From positions 3,268 to 9,650 of the forward strand of contig PKUY01000342.1 in the NCBI GenBank assembly GCA_003131705.1: a stretch of 6,383 nucleotides of DNA, written 5' to 3'. The first letter of the stretch is position 1, and each line of letters begins with the position of its first letter. The notes beneath the pieces were generated by a model. The model had not been told where the DNA came from, made no database searches, and saw only the letters and a list, made by a program, of their open reading frames with translations. Shown in pieces: positions 1-5,985 of this stretch. The position numbers and the translations under genes are program-made. The DNA is from Acidobacteriota bacterium (GTDB lineage: Bacteria > Acidobacteriota > Terriglobia > Acidiferrales > UBA7541).

Positions 1-1405
1 GGCCCGTGAAAGTGAACCCGCCTTCTATGTCGTCGATCATGAGTCCGTAGGGAGTTCCCTGTTCTTTCACGAGCGCGATCAATTTCTGCCGAAGCTCGGC
101 ATCGGTTGCGGTCTTTGTGCTCGAGACGATCAAATTTCCCTGGCGCGCGACCGGCACATACCCGAGCTGCCGTCGTCCGTGCCCGTTCGAATGGGGAATC
201 GTCATCAGCGGTGAGCGCGACATCAGGAAAGTCTTCAGGACGCCGTGATCCACGAGCGGGACGTTTGTCGCCGAAACTCCCTCATCGTCGAAGGGGTAGT
301 AGCCCAGAAGCATTTGGCCGCCCAAACTTGCTTCCGTAGGATCGTCTTTGATGGAGATGAAATCCGGCAGGATTTTTTCGCCGACCTTGCTCGTGAACGT
401 CTGTCCCTCCGCGATATCTTTCTGCCGGAAGCCCTCCGCCCGATGCCCGAAGACTTCGTGGAAGAAAACGGCAGCGGCGCGCCCGGTCAAGAGCGTGGGT
501 CCGGCGAAGGGATCCGCCAGCGGAGCTTTATCCAATGCCTCCGTCTCCTGAATCAGCTTTTGAATTGACGTTGACACCGTCTTTTCGTCAGGTGCGTCCT
601 TCGGATCGAGCCAGTCGAAATTCGCATAGCGCTGGATATCCATTCCGTCGGGAGCCTTGCTTTGCACGAAAAGCTCGAGGCGATAATGCACCTGTCCGAA
701 CGCCAGCTTCGTGCCTTCGGTGTTCACCTGATACTGATTGGTTCCCTGCGCGGTGAACGTTGCGATCGAATTCAGCACCGCGGGCGACTTGCTGAACGCC
801 GCCGTATATCTGCGCACGCGCTCTTCCCAAGGCTTTCGGTCGACATGAATTTCGACGCGCGGGCCGACGGACGTGTGTGGTTCCTCGCGCGAAAAATCCG
901 GCGCCGCGCCTTCCGCGGTCTGCACCTGGACTTGCTGGCTCGTCTTGACCTTGATCAGCGCCTCGGACGCCGCGCGGTACTGGCGGTCCGTCTCTCGCCA
1001 GATTTCGCGGCGGAGAACGGGAATATCATCATCGATCACTGCGGAAGCGCCGGGGCTGCTCCAGCTCGGTGGCCGGTCGCCGACTTTGTGCGTGTTGTCG
1101 AGTTGATAGGTTCCGACGCGCGACTGCACTTCGAGCCAACGCGCGCGGTCCGCCGTGCTGGAAAGCAGCGCCCCGTTCGAACCCGAGACCTGCGTGTATT
1201 GACGGTCCGACACGGTGTAGCTGAGGAAATATGTTCCGGGATCAGCCTTCGACAGCGTCGCCTGCGAGCGATCCAGCTCATCTTGCATAGCCGTTAGCAC
1301 CGCCGGCGCTCCCGCTTGCGGAGAACCAGCTGCCAGACAAGCCCACGCAGCGGCGAGCAGGGCCGCGCAGGTCAAAAGGCTTCGATATGTAAGTTCACGT
1401 TTCAT
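1..1405 (-). CDS. Exported TldD/PmbA-family metallopeptidase (C-terminus beyond window)
   Basis: The gene reads leftward from ATG at 1405..1403 and stays open for 468 codons to the window edge, so the stop is not seen. The key motif is HEVFGH at residues 316-321 (His316, Glu317, His321), followed by Glu324-Gly325. This matches the HExxGHxxEG zinc site of TldD proteins, in a well-kept C-terminal domain (about 300-468, including LMSRSPL and the IDDIEGG segment). In the known family, TldD pairs with PmbA/TldE and cleaves unfolded peptides; the third zinc ligand, a Cys near the C-terminus, would lie outside the window. Residues 1-26 look like a signal peptide (KR, then a Leu/Ala-rich core), so this copy probably acts in the periplasm, unlike cytosolic E. 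coli TldD. Residues 30-300 are divergent. There is no Shine-Dalgarno sequence before the ATG (CGCCACC precedes it). I am sure of the family, not of the substrate. Confidence 0.88.
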   Translation of the reverse strand, partial: MKRELTYRSLLTCAALLAAAWACLAAGSPQAGAPAVLTAMQDELDRSQATLSKADPGTYFLSYTVSDRQYTQVSGSNGALLSSTADRARWLEVQSRVGTYQLDNTHKVGDRPPSWSSPGASAVIDDDIPVLRREIWRETDRQYRAASEALIKVKTSQQVQVQTAEGAAPDFSREEPHTSVGPRVEIHVDRKPWEERVRRYTAAFSKSPAVLNSIATFTAQGTNQYQVNTEGTKLAFGQVHYRLELFVQSKAPDGMDIQRYANFDWLDPKDAPDEKTVSTSIQKLIQETEALDKAPLADPFAGPTLLTGRAAAVFFHEVFGHRAEGFRQKDIAEGQTFTSKVGEKILPDFISIKDDPTEASLGGQMLLGYYPFDDEGVSATNVPLVDHGVLKTFLMSRSPLMTIPHSNGHGRRQLGYVPVARQGNLIVSSTKTATDAELRQKLIALVKEQGTPYGLMIDDIEGGFTFTG

Positions 1406-1439
1406 GGTGGCGCAAAGTCTAACAGTTTAAGATAGGATG

Positions 1440-1492
1440 CAGTCGATTCCCAAATTAAAAGCCGGGAGGGTGTTTCCCGTCCCGGCCGACTG
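1440..1492. repeat. Two-tier inverted repeat, terminator-like on the minus strand
   Basis: Outer arms CAGTCG (1440-1445) and CGACTG (1487-1492) are perfect complements. Inside them GCCGGGA (1461-1467) pairs with TCCCGGC (1480-1486), and GGG (1468-1470) can pair with CCC (1476-1478) around a small loop. The right-hand arms abut directly, while the left side carries a 15-base AT-rich bulge. Read on the minus strand, the GC-rich inner hairpin is followed at once by TTTTAATTT, which is the form of an intrinsic terminator or attenuator in the leader of the tldD-like gene. Read on the plus strand it is in the leader of the reductase gene. Which use is real cannot be decided from sequence. Confidence 0.6.
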
Positions 1493-1525
1493 TGGGAGCG
1501 GCCAAACCCGCGTCAGTCCGGTTAG

Positions 1526-1531
1526 AAGGAG
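1526..1531 (+). promoter_or_regulatory. Ribosome binding site of the reductase gene
   Basis: AAGGAG lies six bases before ATG 1538. It is a near-ideal Shine-Dalgarno sequence and fixes the start of this gene. Confidence 0.85.
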
Positions 1532-1537
1532 AATTAG

Positions 1538-2572
1538 ATGCGCGCTCTTGTAGTTCGGAGGTACGGCTCACCCGAAGTTTTTGAGTCGCAGCAGGTGCCC
1601 GATCCCCAGCCAAAAGCTGGAGAACTGCTAATCCGCGTGAAGGCGATCGGCATCAATTTCGCGGACCTTCTGCAGCGAATGGGAATCTATCCCGGCACTC
1701 CCAAACCGCCTTTCATCCCGGGTCTCGAAATCGCGGGAGTCGTGGAGAAGGTTGTGGAAGGCTCAAGGCCACCCGAAGGCGAGCAGTTCAAACCGGGTGA
1801 TGCCGTCACGGCGCTGACGAACTTCAATGCCTACGCGGAATGGGTGGTGGCTCCCGCCCGGCAAGTGCATCGCTTGCCCGCCGGTATGAAGTTTGACGAC
1901 GGTGCCGCGATCCCGGTGAACTATCTCACCGCATATCATTCCATGTTTACCATGAGCAATCTGCAGCCTGGTGACCGCATCCTCATCCACGGCGCCGCGG
2001 GAGGCGTTGGAATCGCCGCGGTGCAGCTTGCGCGCGCCAGGGGTTTGGTAACTTTTGGCACGGCCGGCCCCGCGAAGCAGGAGTATTTGCGCAAAATGGG
2101 TGTGGATCACGCGATCGATTACGAGAAAAGCGATTTCGTCGATGTCGTGCGGAAATTCGCGCCGGATGGGATCGAAATGGTGATGGATCCGATCGGCGGG
2201 AAATCTTTCTCGCGCAGCTACAAGTGCCTCGGCCCGGGCGGCCGCCTCGTGGTCTACGGTTTTTCCGCCGCGGCGGGTCCGGGCGGAAAGCGCAGCGTGC
2301 TGCGCGGGCTTACGGCGCTATTGCAGACGCCGCGGTTCAGTCCGCTCAAACTGATGGGTGAGAGCATTTCCGTAATCGGCGTAAATCTGGGGCGCATGCA
2401 ATCGCGGACAGCGCTGATGCGGAGCGAGCTCGATGAAATATTTCAGATGTACAGCACAGGGAAGATCAAGCCCGTGATCAGCAAGACTTTTCCGCTGGAT
2501 CAGGGCGCGGTGGCTCATCAGTACATGCACGACCGGAAAAATATCGGCAAAGTAATTTTATCGGTGAAATAG
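1538..2572 (+). CDS. Zinc-free NADPH:quinone oxidoreductase / VAT1-like MDR protein
   Basis: The 344-residue protein has the usual length of medium-chain dehydrogenases/reductases. Residues 1-125 form the GroES-like catalytic domain, with GINFADLLQRMGIYP (38-52) and PFIPGLEIAGVV (58-69), both typical of quinone oxidoreductases. The position where alcohol dehydrogenases have the zinc Cys is not Cys, and no structural-zinc Cys cluster is present, so it should be zinc-independent. The Rossmann fold carries GAAGGVG at 152-158 for the dinucleotide, and LGPGGRLVVYGFS at 231-243. The region SVIGVNLGRM (278-287) and the C-terminal KNIGKVILSVK resemble the VAT1-like subgroup. The expected reaction is NAD(P)H-dependent reduction of a quinone or an enone in the cytosol; the substrate is unknown. 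It is monocistronic by context: a divergent gene upstream, a convergent one downstream. Family is secure; exact function is not. Confidence 0.93.
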   Translation: MRALVVRRYGSPEVFESQQVPDPQPKAGELLIRVKAIGINFADLLQRMGIYPGTPKPPFIPGLEIAGVVEKVVEGSRPPEGEQFKPGDAVTALTNFNAYAEWVVAPARQVHRLPAGMKFDDGAAIPVNYLTAYHSMFTMSNLQPGDRILIHGAAGGVGIAAVQLARARGLVTFGTAGPAKQEYLRKMGVDHAIDYEKSDFVDVVRKFAPDGIEMVMDPIGGKSFSRSYKCLGPGGRLVVYGFSAAAGPGGKRSVLRGLTALLQTPRFSPLKLMGESISVIGVNLGRMQSRTALMRSELDEIFQMYSTGKIKPVISKTFPLDQGAVAHQYMHDRKNIGKVILSVK

Positions 2573-2601
2573 CTGCGAGCGACTTGATTTTGCCGTCGCA
2601 G
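2573..2601. terminator. Possible weak shared terminator dyad between convergent genes
   Basis: Only 48 bases separate the stop codons of the reductase gene and the second M16 gene. CTGCGA (2573-2578) is complementary to TCGCAG (2596-2601), and an overlapping alternative pairs GCGAC (2579-2583) with GTCGC (2595-2599). A perfect palindrome AGCCGGCT follows at 2604-2611. Neither strand shows a proper T-run after the stem, so this would be a weak or factor-assisted terminator at best. Confidence 0.3.
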
Positions 2602-2620
2602 TCAGCCGGCTACCCCGAAA

Positions 2621-4195
2621 CTATTTCCCCGTGCCTGCGGATTCTTTTGGTTTTCGGAGATCGCCTGCAAGCACATCGACTTGGTCAAATGGAATCTCTT
2701 CGTATTTCGCGTTCGGAAAGTCCTTCTTCAATGCATCTCCAAACGCACTAACGTTCCCGGCGAGAACCAGATCGATGTCTTTCGTCGTGAGATAGCGCTT
2801 GGCCATCTCCTGCACTTGCGCGGACGTGACGCTCCGAATTCTTTCCGGATACGTGCTGTTGTAGTCGGCAGGCAGATCGAAGGCAGCCGCGGTGAGGACG
2901 CGCTCCGCTACCTGCTCGGCTGTTTCCGATTGAATCGGATAGACGCCGGCAAGGTAATCCCGTGAGAAATTCATCTCCAAAGGGGTCACATCGCCCGTGG
3001 ACATTTTGCCGATCAGATCCAACACCAGCTTCGTCGCTTCCACGGTGGCTTCGGTGCGCGTATACGTACCTGCAGCGAACGAACCCGTGTAGCGATGCGG
3101 ATTAAATGAGGAATACGCGCTGTAGGTGAGGCCCTTCTTCACCCGAACCTCCGTATTGAGCCGGCTGTTGTAACCGCCGCCAAAGATGCGGTTCATCACC
3201 ACGACCGGAATGTAATTCGGATCGCCGCGCCGAATCCCCAGTTTCCCAACGCGAATTTGGGTCTGCACGGCGTCTGGTTTATCGATCAACCAGATGTGCA
3301 TTCCGGCGGAGGCCTCGGGAGCTAGCGGAACGCTGGCTGCGACGTCGAGTTTGGGCCACGAGCCAAAATATTTTTCTGCGACGGCGAAGGCTTCCTCGGG
3401 CGAAATGTCGCCTGCCAGCGCGAGCAGCGATTGATTTGGCGCGTAATTGGAATCGCGGAACTTCGCCAGCTGCGCGGAATCAAGTTTCTTGATCGTTTCC
3501 GGTGTGCCCTCTTGAGGCCAGCCGTAAGGTGAGCTGCCGTACAAAGCGCGGTTGAAAACAACTGACGCGAGATAGTCGGGATCGGAATACTGTACGGTCA
3601 AGTTGGAAAGAAGCTGCTGGCGCTGCCGGTCGAGTTCCTCGCCGCGAAACGCCGGATGCAGCACTACGTCGGACATCAGGTCGAGCCCCGTCTGTAAATC
3701 CTTCTTCACCACGTTGAGAGTGACCGCGCTCGAATCCTTGCCTGCAGATGCCTCGAGGGAACCGCCGATGAAGTCGATGGCTTCGGCAATTTCTTGCGCC
3801 GACCGCTTCTGCGTGCCCTGTGTGAGCAGATTCGCCGTCATCTCCGCCACGCCCGGCAGGCTCTTCGGATCTTTAATGGTTCCCGCAGACAGGATCACAA
3901 GCCGCGCGGCGACCGCCGGCTGGCTATGATCGGTGATGACGAATACCCGGAGTCCGTTCGGCAGCGTGTTCGTAGCCGCCTGTGGAAAGTGAAATGGCCG
4001 CGGCGCGCCCGCAGCGGGCATCTGGGGTGCGAGCTGTATGCCGGACGGCACGATTCCTGTCCCGTTCTTCTGATCCGCTGCCGAGGCGGAAGCCAGCGCG
4101 GGCGTAGCCGCCTGCTGGGTCTTCTGCGCTGGCGTCGCAGTTCCTGCGAGGACCAGTGCTGCCAAAACGTAAATCCATCTGGTTGACCGCTTCAT
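2621..4195 (-). CDS. Non-catalytic M16 peptidase-like subunit, exported
   Basis: The 524-residue protein has two M16 halves: an N-terminal domain at about 75-220 (TNTLPNGLRVFVI onward) and an M16C domain at about 235-420. Where active members have HxxEH, it has GVAEMTANLL (115-124); by alignment to its neighbour the three ligand positions are Glu118, Ala121 and Asn122, so zinc binding and catalysis are lost. The distal Glu region reads DRQRQQLLSNL, also without the EE pair. In contrast the substrate-binding Arg/Tyr pair is intact: NSRLNTEVRVKKGLTYSAYS has Arg351 and Tyr358, with the canonical spacing of seven. Residues 1-23 are a signal peptide (KRSTRW, then a hydrophobic core), followed by an Ala/Pro/Gln-rich linker to about 66. 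AGGAG at 4205..4201 sits five bases before the ATG. It lies 24 bases behind the catalytic M16 gene and is surely co-transcribed. The likely role is partner of that protease in the periplasm. Confidence 0.92.
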   Translation of the reverse strand: MKRSTRWIYVLAALVLAGTATPAQKTQQAATPALASASAADQKNGTGIVPSGIQLAPQMPAAGAPRPFHFPQAATNTLPNGLRVFVITDHSQPAVAARLVILSAGTIKDPKSLPGVAEMTANLLTQGTQKRSAQEIAEAIDFIGGSLEASAGKDSSAVTLNVVKKDLQTGLDLMSDVVLHPAFRGEELDRQRQQLLSNLTVQYSDPDYLASVVFNRALYGSSPYGWPQEGTPETIKKLDSAQLAKFRDSNYAPNQSLLALAGDISPEEAFAVAEKYFGSWPKLDVAASVPLAPEASAGMHIWLIDKPDAVQTQIRVGKLGIRRGDPNYIPVVVMNRIFGGGYNSRLNTEVRVKKGLTYSAYSSFNPHRYTGSFAAGTYTRTEATVEATKLVLDLIGKMSTGDVTPLEMNFSRDYLAGVYPIQSETAEQVAERVLTAAAFDLPADYNSTYPERIRSVTSAQVQEMAKRYLTTKDIDLVLAGNVSAFGDALKKDFPNAKYEEIPFDQVDVLAGDLRKPKESAGTGK

Positions 4196-4200
4196 CGATG

Positions 4201-4205
4201 CTCCT
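4201..4205 (-). promoter_or_regulatory. Ribosome binding site of the second M16 gene
   Basis: AGGAG on the minus strand, five bases before the ATG at 4195. It lies inside the 24-base gap after the preceding stop, so the second gene has its own initiation site within the operon. Confidence 0.8.
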
Positions 4206-4219
4206 AAAATTGCTCTCTG

Positions 4220-5656
4220 CTATTCGCCCGGCTTATTCGCCGGCGCTGCGGGCTTAATAATCAAAACGGTGGCGCGTTGCGGCACGAAGTAATCCTTGGC
4301 GGCGCGCTCGATGTCGGCCGGGTTCACTTTCAGATACCGCTCCAACTCTGTGTTGACCAGGTCTGGATTTTTCCCAATCACCGCCGCGGATGCGAGCGCG
4401 ACTGCCTTTTCTTCGTCCGTATCCCGGCCAAGAATGAAACCGGCGATTTCTTGGTTCTTTGATTTCTGGAGCTCCGTGGCATCCACTGGCTGGTCCTTTA
4501 GGCCGTCAAGCACCGCGATGACCGCCTTTTCGCCGTCCGCTGGTGTGTGCCCCGGATTCATGATTGCGTACGCCCAGAACAGATTCGGATCTTCGGTAAA
4601 ATTGCCGAAACCGGCCGATTGCACGGCGATCTGGTCCTTGTACACGAGCGATTGATACAGGCGGCTGCTTTCCCCTCCCGCAAGAATGTTTGAAGCAAGG
4701 TCGAGCGGGTAAGAGTCGGGCGCGTACTTAGCCGGAATCTTGTATCCGATGACTACCGCTGGCAACGGCGTGTTCGAGTAGGACTTGTCGACTCTGCGCT
4801 CTTCGGTCTGCTGTGGCTCAGATTTATCAGGTCGTGGAATAGGTGCTGCCGATGCAGGAATGCCCCGGAAATATTTCGTGGTCCAGGCCAGCGCTTGGTC
4901 GGAGTTAAAGTCACCGGCGATTACCAGCGTGGCGTTGTTCGGCTTGTAATAGGTGTTGAAGAAGTTGCGCACATCCTCGAGCGTTGCCTTGTCCAGGTCC
5001 GCGATGCTGCCGATGGGAGTGTGGTGGTAGCCGTGCACGGTGAACGCGGAGGCGCGGAGATCCTCTTCGATCGAGCCGTATGGCCGATTGTCAACGCGGA
5101 GTCGCCGTTCTTCCTCAACCACCTGTCGCTCGGACTTGAAATTTGCGTCGTTCACATTCAGGCTGCCCATCCGGTCGGCTTCGAGCCATAGGACGCGCTC
5201 TAGATAATTGCTGGGAAAAGTCTGGAAGAAATTCGTTGTATCGTCGCCCGTTTCCGCATTGTCGAAACCGCCCACGGCTTCGATGAGGCGCGAATGTTCG
5301 TCGGGACCGACGTGCGCCGAGCCTTTAAACATCAGGTGCTCAAAAAGGTGAGCGAATCCCGTGTGGCCGGGCAGCTCGTTTTTTCCACCGACGTGATACC
5401 AGACTTGCAAGTTGATAACCGGCACTTCGTGGTTTTCGAGAAGAATCACTTGCAAGCCATTCGCAAGCGTATGCGTCGTGAACTCCATCTTCGGCGGGAG
5501 AACTTGCGTCTGCTGTTCCTGGGCAGCGAGGGGCTTGGCGAACAGCGTCGCGAGACTCGCGGACACTCCTGCCGTGAAAACGGTAGAGAATAGAATGGCC
5601 AGGCCGATTCGGACCCATTGCTTCGCGTGCGCGCTACTTCTATCGATCCTCTTCAT
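4220..5656 (-). CDS. Catalytic M16 zinc metallopeptidase, exported
   Basis: The 478-residue protein is a two-domain M16B-size protease. The inverted zinc motif HLFEH lies at residues 103-107 (zinc ligands His103 and His107, catalytic base Glu106) in the context TGFAHLFEHLMFKGS. The distal Glu ligand falls in ERQVVEEERRLR, at Glu182 or Glu183, about 75 residues later as the family requires. The M16C domain begins near 222 (LEDVRNFFNTYYKPNNATLVIAGDF region). At the position of the usual Arg/Tyr pair the protein has Val338 and Val345 (SRLYQSLVYKDQIAVQSAG), so substrate binding is probably supplied by the partner encoded next. A long positively charged N-region and hydrophobic core (about 14-45, ending near LAAQE) indicate export. 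It is first gene of the operon; the ribosome site is weak (TGGAG, nine bases before ATG). Expected role: degrading peptides or small proteins in the periplasm. Substrate unknown. Confidence 0.95.
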   Translation of the reverse strand: MKRIDRSSAHAKQWVRIGLAILFSTVFTAGVSASLATLFAKPLAAQEQQTQVLPPKMEFTTHTLANGLQVILLENHEVPVINLQVWYHVGGKNELPGHTGFAHLFEHLMFKGSAHVGPDEHSRLIEAVGGFDNAETGDDTTNFFQTFPSNYLERVLWLEADRMGSLNVNDANFKSERQVVEEERRLRVDNRPYGSIEEDLRASAFTVHGYHHTPIGSIADLDKATLEDVRNFFNTYYKPNNATLVIAGDFNSDQALAWTTKYFRGIPASAAPIPRPDKSEPQQTEERRVDKSYSNTPLPAVVIGYKIPAKYAPDSYPLDLASNILAGGESSRLYQSLVYKDQIAVQSAGFGNFTEDPNLFWAYAIMNPGHTPADGEKAVIAVLDGLKDQPVDATELQKSKNQEIAGFILGRDTDEEKAVALASAAVIGKNPDLVNTELERYLKVNPADIERAAKDYFVPQRATVLIIKPAAPANKPGE

Positions 5657-5722
5657 GTATCACGGCTCCAATCGGCTGCGATATGTCCTGAGTAGGTGCT
5701 GAATTCTGGGATTGTGTCTTCT

Positions 5723-5751
5723 AGTATCGCGACAGTGCGGTTACCTGTCAA
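5723..5751 (-). promoter_or_regulatory. Sigma-70-type promoter of the M16 operon
   Basis: On the minus strand a perfect -35 box TTGACA (5751..5746) is followed after exactly 17 bases by GATACT (5728..5723), four of six matches to TATAAT. Transcription would begin near 5716 and leave a leader of about 60 bases before the ATG at 5656. It is the best promoter in the window. Confidence 0.65.
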
Positions 5752-5755
5752 ACCG

Positions 5756-5768
5756 GCTTCCGAGAAGC
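5756..5768. promoter_or_regulatory. Small dyad next to the -35 box, possible operator
   Basis: GCTTC (5756-5760) and GAAGC (5764-5768) form a perfect five-base dyad around CGA, four bases upstream of the -35 box of the M16 promoter. Its position suits a regulator-binding site, but a dyad this short can arise by chance. Confidence 0.25.
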
Positions 5769-5830
5769 GCGAGGTGAAGGACGCTGTCCACTGGGCACTA
5801 CATTTGGACGCACCCTAGCGGTAAAAGGAT

Positions 5831-5884
5831 AGCTTCCGCCGGCCACATCCCGGGAAACCTCGCCCGGGCGGAAGCTTGTTTTCT
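5831..5884 (+). terminator. Intrinsic-terminator-like hairpin upstream of the pilin-like gene
   Basis: AGCTTCCGCC (5831-5840) pairs perfectly with GGCGGAAGCT (5867-5876), a ten-base GC-rich stem, followed by TTGTTTTCT. Inside, CGGG (5851-5854) pairs with CCCG (5863-5866) around an eight-base loop, with a ten-base bulge on the 5' side only. Stem plus T-run is the classical intrinsic terminator form on the plus strand. No plus-strand gene ends just before it: the preceding coding sequence runs the other way. It may therefore end a short non-coding transcript or attenuate the pilin-like gene. Confidence 0.6.
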
Positions 5885-5898
5885 ATATGGCACAGACC

Positions 5899-5969
5899 CG
5901 CAAACCAGGGTTGCGACCGTAACAATCTGTATGGTGTTATGGGAAAGCGGTGGTCGCGCAACCCTTGCG
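5899..5969 (+). promoter_or_regulatory. Four alternating complementary arms in the leader of the pilin-like gene
   Basis: Four arms alternate: CGCAA (5899-5903), TTGCG (5911-5915), CGCAA (5957-5961) and TTGCG (5965-5969). Arms 2 and 3 are part of a longer pairing, GGGTTGCGACC (5908-5918) with GGTCGCGCAACCC (5952-5964), which has a two-base bulge; within it TAACA (5920-5924) can pair with TGTTA (5935-5939). Pairing 2:3 excludes 1:2 and 3:4, and arm 4 ends eight bases before the ribosome site. This is the logic of a leader switch, inferred from pairing alone. Confidence 0.4.
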
Positions 5970-5976
5970 GCCGCCC

Positions 5977-5982
5977 GAGGTG
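5977..5982 (+). promoter_or_regulatory. Ribosome binding site deciding the start of the pilin-like gene
   Basis: GAGGTG, with its GAGG core five bases before ATG 5986. This favours 5986 over the in-frame GTG at 5950, which has only a poor purine stretch before it and would lie inside the predicted leader stem. Confidence 0.65.
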
Positions 5983-5985
5983 CTT

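Larger units (their letters stand above)
1406..1537. promoter_or_regulatory. Divergent spacer between tldD-like gene and reductase gene
   Basis: This 132-base spacer must carry the start signals for both flanking genes. Its main visible content is the two-tier inverted repeat at 1440..1492. I see no convincing -35/-10 pair. On the minus strand TTGGGA (1453..1448) lies upstream of a weak AT-rich TTAAAC-like box, which would put transcription start very near the tldD-like ATG, but the match is poor. Confidence 0.4.
5657..5985. promoter_or_regulatory. Long divergent spacer between M16 operon and pilin-like gene
   Basis: These 329 bases carry no credible coding frame. From left to right they hold the leader and promoter of the M16 operon (5657..5751), a GCTTC/GAAGC dyad (5756..5768), a stretch with a repeated GGACGC (5779 and 5806), a terminator-like hairpin (5831..5884), and alternating complementary arms (5899..5969) before the pilin-like gene. 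The heptamer GCTTCCG occurs at 5756 and 5832, and inverted at 5869. I find no core of the c-di-GMP riboswitch or of any other riboswitch class I know, and no clear plus-strand promoter. Confidence 0.5.

Noticed and set aside
245..568. A 107-codon plus-strand frame opposite the catalytic domain of the TldD-like gene
   Set aside because: It is antisense to the most conserved part of that gene and has no family features or ribosome site.
662..1297. A 211-codon open frame on the plus strand
   Set aside because: It lies wholly antisense to the TldD-like gene, whose frame carries the HExxGH motif and a signal peptide. The translation is Arg-rich with no recognisable domain, as expected for a GC-rich shadow frame.
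1538..2572. Reductase as a zinc-dependent alcohol dehydrogenase
   Set aside because: The catalytic zinc Cys and the four-Cys structural zinc loop are absent; the GINFADLLQR motif points to the quinone oxidoreductase/VAT1 branch.
3794..4186. A 130-codon plus-strand frame opposite the second M16 gene
   Set aside because: Arg-rich shadow of a well-supported coding sequence; no domain seen.
5804..5832. Plus-strand promoter TTGGAC with a GATAGC-like -10 box
   Set aside because: Both boxes match poorly and the transcript would run straight into the terminator-like hairpin; it may exist but cannot be supported from sequence.
5752..5985. Possible c-di-GMP (GEMM-type) riboswitch before a pilin-like gene
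   Set aside because: GCAAACC at 5900 and CAAACC at 5749 are suggestive, but the second conserved block (GGGACGCAAAGCC-like) and the tetraloop-receptor layout are missing, so I do not call it.
5950..5985. GTG at 5950 as start of the pilin-like gene
   Set aside because: It has no good ribosome site, falls inside the predicted leader stem, and adds a Pro/Arg-rich stretch before the membrane helix; ATG 5986 has GAGG at correct spacing.
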